In this document: positions 61,055 to 64,000 of the stretch, piece by piece
How the letters are laid out: every line of letters starts with the position of its first letter
Position numbering within the stretch: position 1 is the first letter of the stretch
NCBI GenBank assembly: GCA_015060865.1
Contig: SUXS01000005.1
Span: 101,697-165,696 of the forward strand
Length of the DNA: 64,000 bases
Source: Bacteroidales bacterium
GTDB taxonomy: Bacteria; Bacteroidota; Bacteroidia; Bacteroidales; Bacteroidaceae
Reading direction: 5' to 3'
Translations under genes and position numbers: made by a program
The notes under the pieces: generated by a model
Seen by the model: only the letters and a program-made list of their open reading frames with translations
Database searches by the model: none
What the model was told of the DNA's origin: nothing

Positions 61055-63661
61055 TTAGAATTGTATATGTGCACGTATGCGAAAACCGTGTTTGTCAATA
61101 TCTGGGCTGTTAATATATGTAAGGCGATGCACGTAATCTATTTCGAATAATTTGAAGATATTTTCTATTCCGAATGAGAGTTCCATATAAGGGATGTTTG
61201 TTAGTAATTGGTGCTTTCGTGGAAACATATATAATCCGTTGCTGTTTGTGGCATCTGGAATATTTTCGGTACTGATGCTCCCATAGAAACCTCTGAAGTC
61301 AATGACTTCGCGCCATCCTAATCGTTTAATTAATGGAATACGGTTGAATAGTAAACCATTCATATAATAGGTCGTCTCCCACGATATGTAACGGTCGGCA
61401 ATGAATTCCATGGGATTCATTAAAGCAAAAGACTCTTTTTGGATTGTATATGAAAGGTTGGAAGCAGGAATAATGAGAAGTGGGTAGGGTACTTTGTTCC
61501 AAACGTGTCCTCCTTTTAGGATAGCATCAACGTATCCGAATGATGAAAGCCAGAAACGTTTATGGAAGCTACCCTCTGTGTGGTGGCAGGTGAAGTCGCT
61601 TCCTAAAACTCCTTTATACGCAATGGTATGGGAAAGGGAGAATATTGGTCGTTCAGGTAGAAGGTATTCTCTTCCTCCTTTTTTTTGATTAAATTTCTCC
61701 CCTGGGGCATAGCGTAATTTTAACTCCAATTCGGACTGTTGTAGTTCTGGATGAAATGTGGATACACCTTTTTCACGACTCTCAAATTGGATAAATCGAC
61801 TGTCTTCATATACATTGTTTCGGAGAATAAAAGAGTAAGAAAAGCCCGAATAGTGTTCCCGATTGTACGAGAATTCTCCTTTTCGCAAGTAGCTTATAAG
61901 GTTGTCGTCAGTTCGCTTGAAATTGAGGAAAAAATTGTCCTTATTCGTGTAAAGGTAGCTCTGCCCGTATTGAAAAATATCGTTTTCGTAATGCAACCGA
62001 AGGGAGTGGATTGGAAATTCGTTGGCATGCTCCTTTTTTTTATTAAATGAATATTCTAATTCTCCCATATACTTGAAGCGTTGGTCTCCAAAACCGTAAG
62101 CGACGAAAAATTGTCCCATTAGGTGAGGATTTAGATATGCTGAGGTCATTCCTCCTATCCGTAGGCGTATACCCTCAAGTTCGTTGTTGCTTATTGTGGT
62201 ATTTACAGGGCCATAGTAGAATGTTGGATTATTCTTCTTGTTAGGAATGTATCCGGTGAACAAAAATGATATAGCTTTTTCGCTCCAATAATACAAAGGG
62301 TATTGCCGTAGTTGGTTCATCATGGCACTTACGGACAGCTCATTGCTGCTTACATGCCCAATGCGATTAGCTATCCAAAAGATTTCGTCCTTCTCGCGTG
62401 AGTCATATTCTTCTAGTATGTCTGTAGGTGAATCAAAAATATCTTTGTTTTCAGGCTGGTTAAAATTATATTTATTATAGTTGACTTCCCGCTTAACATA
62501 TACGCCGTTAATGTTTGTTGCTATTTCAAACTCGGCAACTAAGATTTCTTTATCTAGCTGAGAACTGCCATTTGCATTACGACTAAATTTTTGCGTAATA
62601 TTTAGTGTCCTGACAAAGTTCAGGTTGATGTTATAAGGACTTCGTAGTTGTATCCATTTGATAAAGCGAGTGCTATCGTCTGTTACATAAATATGTCCAG
62701 TGAATCCATGTGATTCGGTGTTGAAAGGGATAAAAGCTAAATCAATACAACGTTCACCATCAACCATAATGGTGTCCATAATATAATATTTATAAATGTT
62801 GTTGGCAAAGTTCGATAAAGGGCTTGTAAAGCGATTGTGAAAAAGGTCTATATCGTTTGTAAATACATCAACATCCTTGAATACCTCTTCAAAGATTCCA
62901 TCGATTTCTTGTTCTGAAATAAAATCGTCCACTCCAGCTCTTCTGCGGGCAATAATATGTTTCTTCTTGCTTTTTGGGTCTTTTCTGTAATGGTCGCTTC
63001 CGATGAGCTCACGTGAGGATATATTTAGAATAGGTTTTCCCGATATGAGCGACGTATCTGTAAAATGATCAAGTAAATTTATCTTGCTTAGTAAATTCGT
63101 TTGGATTTGGTTCTTGTCAAAATTATTTAATGCGATGGTTAATAATTCATGTCGGTTTCGCTGATAGTAATCGTGATATTCCAGTCTATAGCACTCTCGA
63201 TTTTTGATGAGCTCTTTTGCTAGTTCTACTGCAGGATTCTCTTTCCTTTTATAGCGTTCTCGCTTGGGCTTAATTTCGATTTCGCTCAATTCATACGCTA
63301 TGGGGCGTAATTTTATATGAATAGGATATTGTGTCTGAGGGGTTATCTCCACAGATGCATCTTCATATCCTATGTAAGAAGCTATTAGTTTGCCTTTGTT
63401 GGTAGGACTCATGAATGAAAAGTTCCCGTCCTTGTCTGTTTGACATCCGTCACTAGTATACTCTATATAAACGGAAACATATGGGAGTGCTTTGTTTGTA
63501 CTGGCATCTGTAACTTTGCCGTATATCCGATAAGAAGCAGAGCACGGAAAGCTTTTCCCTAGTAGAATTAAAGTGAGAAGTAGGAAATAGCAGTGCCTCT
63601 GGGGGATTGCTTCAATTATTTCGGCAATAATTTTTCTTATTATATATTGTATTCTTCCCAT
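61055..63661 (-). CDS. DUF5686 outer-membrane protein with carboxypeptidase-regulatory-like domain
   Basis: An 868-residue protein. After a hydrophobic signal (CYFLLLTLILLGKSFPCSA) comes a CarboxypepD_reg-like beta-sandwich (YRIYGKVTDASTNKALPYVS, about 45-125), then the DUF5686 region with many barrel strands, ending in an IRAHIQF-type terminal Phe. It is an outer-membrane barrel of unknown function. Its promoter lies so close (63670-63701) that the transcript would start almost at the ATG. Confidence 0.85.
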   Translation of the reverse strand: MGRIQYIIRKIIAEIIEAIPQRHCYFLLLTLILLGKSFPCSASYRIYGKVTDASTNKALPYVSVYIEYTSDGCQTDKDGNFSFMSPTNKGKLIASYIGYEDASVEITPQTQYPIHIKLRPIAYELSEIEIKPKRERYKRKENPAVELAKELIKNRECYRLEYHDYYQRNRHELLTIALNNFDKNQIQTNLLSKINLLDHFTDTSLISGKPILNISSRELIGSDHYRKDPKSKKKHIIARRRAGVDDFISEQEIDGIFEEVFKDVDVFTNDIDLFHNRFTSPLSNFANNIYKYYIMDTIMVDGERCIDLAFIPFNTESHGFTGHIYVTDDSTRFIKWIQLRSPYNINLNFVRTLNITQKFSRNANGSSQLDKEILVAEFEIATNINGVYVKREVNYNKYNFNQPENKDIFDSPTDILEEYDSREKDEIFWIANRIGHVSSNELSVSAMMNQLRQYPLYYWSEKAISFLFTGYIPNKKNNPTFYYGPVNTTISNNELEGIRLRIGGMTSAYLNPHLMGQFFVAYGFGDQRFKYMGELEYSFNKKKEHANEFPIHSLRLHYENDIFQYGQSYLYTNKDNFFLNFKRTDDNLISYLRKGEFSYNREHYSGFSYSFILRNNVYEDSRFIQFESREKGVSTFHPELQQSELELKLRYAPGEKFNQKKGGREYLLPERPIFSLSHTIAYKGVLGSDFTCHHTEGSFHKRFWLSSFGYVDAILKGGHVWNKVPYPLLIIPASNLSYTIQKESFALMNPMEFIADRYISWETTYYMNGLLFNRIPLIKRLGWREVIDFRGFYGSISTENIPDATNSNGLYMFPRKHQLLTNIPYMELSFGIENIFKLFEIDYVHRLTYINSPDIDKHGFRIRAHIQF

Positions 63662-63669
63662 ATGCTATA

Positions 63670-63701
63670 CAAAGGTAGAAAATAAATATAATTTTGACAA
63701 A
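63670..63701 (-). promoter_or_regulatory. Promoter of the DUF5686 gene
   Basis: TTTG (63698-63701), 20 bases, TACCTTTG (63670-63677). The -7 box ends only 9 bases before the annotated ATG, so the 5' leader is very short. Confidence 0.7.
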
Positions 63702-63798
63702 ATTCAAGAAAGGAAGTGGTGTATAATCCTTATTTTTGTGGTGTGAAATCGTGAAAAAACAAAAAAATAATTTGTTTGTTGTTTTTTTTGTGAAAATA

Positions 63799-64000
63799 TT
63801 TGGTTTGTATTTGTGTTTTGTATTATCTTTGCATCCGCTTTCGAGAGGTAACGCGGTGAGCGGTCCTTGAGATGGCATGAAGAGAGAGTTCTTTGAAAAC
63901 ATTTTCCATACAGACAAGTAGTACAAGAAGCTATACGGTGATGTCGTCACTGTATAGGGTAAATGAACTAACCGTCAATTTACGTTTATAGTAGAGAAGG
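63799..64000 (+). promoter_or_regulatory. rRNA operon promoter and leader
   Basis: TTTG (63799-63802), 21 bases, TATCTTTG (63824-63831). The downstream leader has GTTCTTTGAAAAC near 63890 (boxA-like antitermination context) and a GCTATACGGTGA..TCACTGTATAGG hairpin near 63932-63958. I recognise this as the usual 16S leader of Bacteroidales. The 16S gene itself is beyond the window. Confidence 0.8.

Noticed and set aside
1..64000. CRISPR arrays, tRNA genes and full insertion sequences
   Set aside because: I looked for regularly spaced direct repeats, tRNA T-loop sequences and transposase genes in all gaps and found none; tandem repeats present have too few units.

Overview
The window is from a Bacteroidales chromosome, probably Bacteroidaceae or Prevotellaceae. 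The evidence is the gene content (DUF3078, DUF1460, DUF5686, DUF4136, GH57-type glycogen cluster, pyrG-yidC neighbours) and promoters of the Bacteroidetes form TTTG-N19/20-TAnnTTTG, of which many near-perfect examples are located below. The right edge (63.8-64.0 kb) carries an rRNA operon promoter and leader, so 16S rRNA probably starts just beyond the window.

Region 1 (1-18.5 kb) is an accessory, defence-like island. It holds an AlbA_2/RecG-like protein, a large secreted multi-domain glycoside hydrolase, an AAA ATPase, a HEPN-type Abi_2 protein, a DUF3791-like gene pair (with a second partial copy at the left edge), a predicted toxin-antitoxin-SecB-like chaperone (TAC) operon, two unknown proteins with similar C-terminal tails, and a two-gene restriction-modification system of Eco57I/helicase type. 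Dispersed non-coding repeats occur five times between these genes. The AlbA_2 and Abi_2 genes share the same promoter module followed by a terminator-like leader hairpin.

Region 2 (18.5-23.7 kb) starts with 1.4 kb of repeat-rich non-coding DNA (palindromic elements, a candidate structured RNA, a cloverleaf-like nested palindrome). It is followed by a small his operon: a HisL leader peptide with an attenuator, hisG, and an unusual hisD-hisC fusion whose linker is made of intergenic-type repeat DNA.

Region 3 (23.7-53.2 kb) is mostly chromosomal housekeeping: a MalY-type aminotransferase, CBM9-like and DUF1460 proteins, an EF-hand membrane protein, an aldo/keto reductase, a glycogen debranching enzyme-glycosyltransferase-GH57 operon, PBP1A, an M16 homologue lacking its zinc site, yidC, pyrG, DUF3078, a Wzx-like flippase, a GT2, a broken MATE transporter, pepD, an OmpH-like lipoprotein and small envelope proteins. 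The main surprise is pyrG: all three catalytic residues of its glutaminase domain are replaced, so the encoded CTP synthase should depend on free ammonia.

Region 4 (53.2-64 kb) holds a CusBAC-type metal-efflux operon with a very histidine-rich adaptor, an L-cysteine desulfidase-like enzyme, an acyl carrier protein with a basic tail, a DUF5686 outer-membrane protein, and the rRNA leader. hisDC, cusA and the tolC-like gene each contain in-frame insertions that look like intergenic repeats, suggesting these repeats can invade coding sequence.
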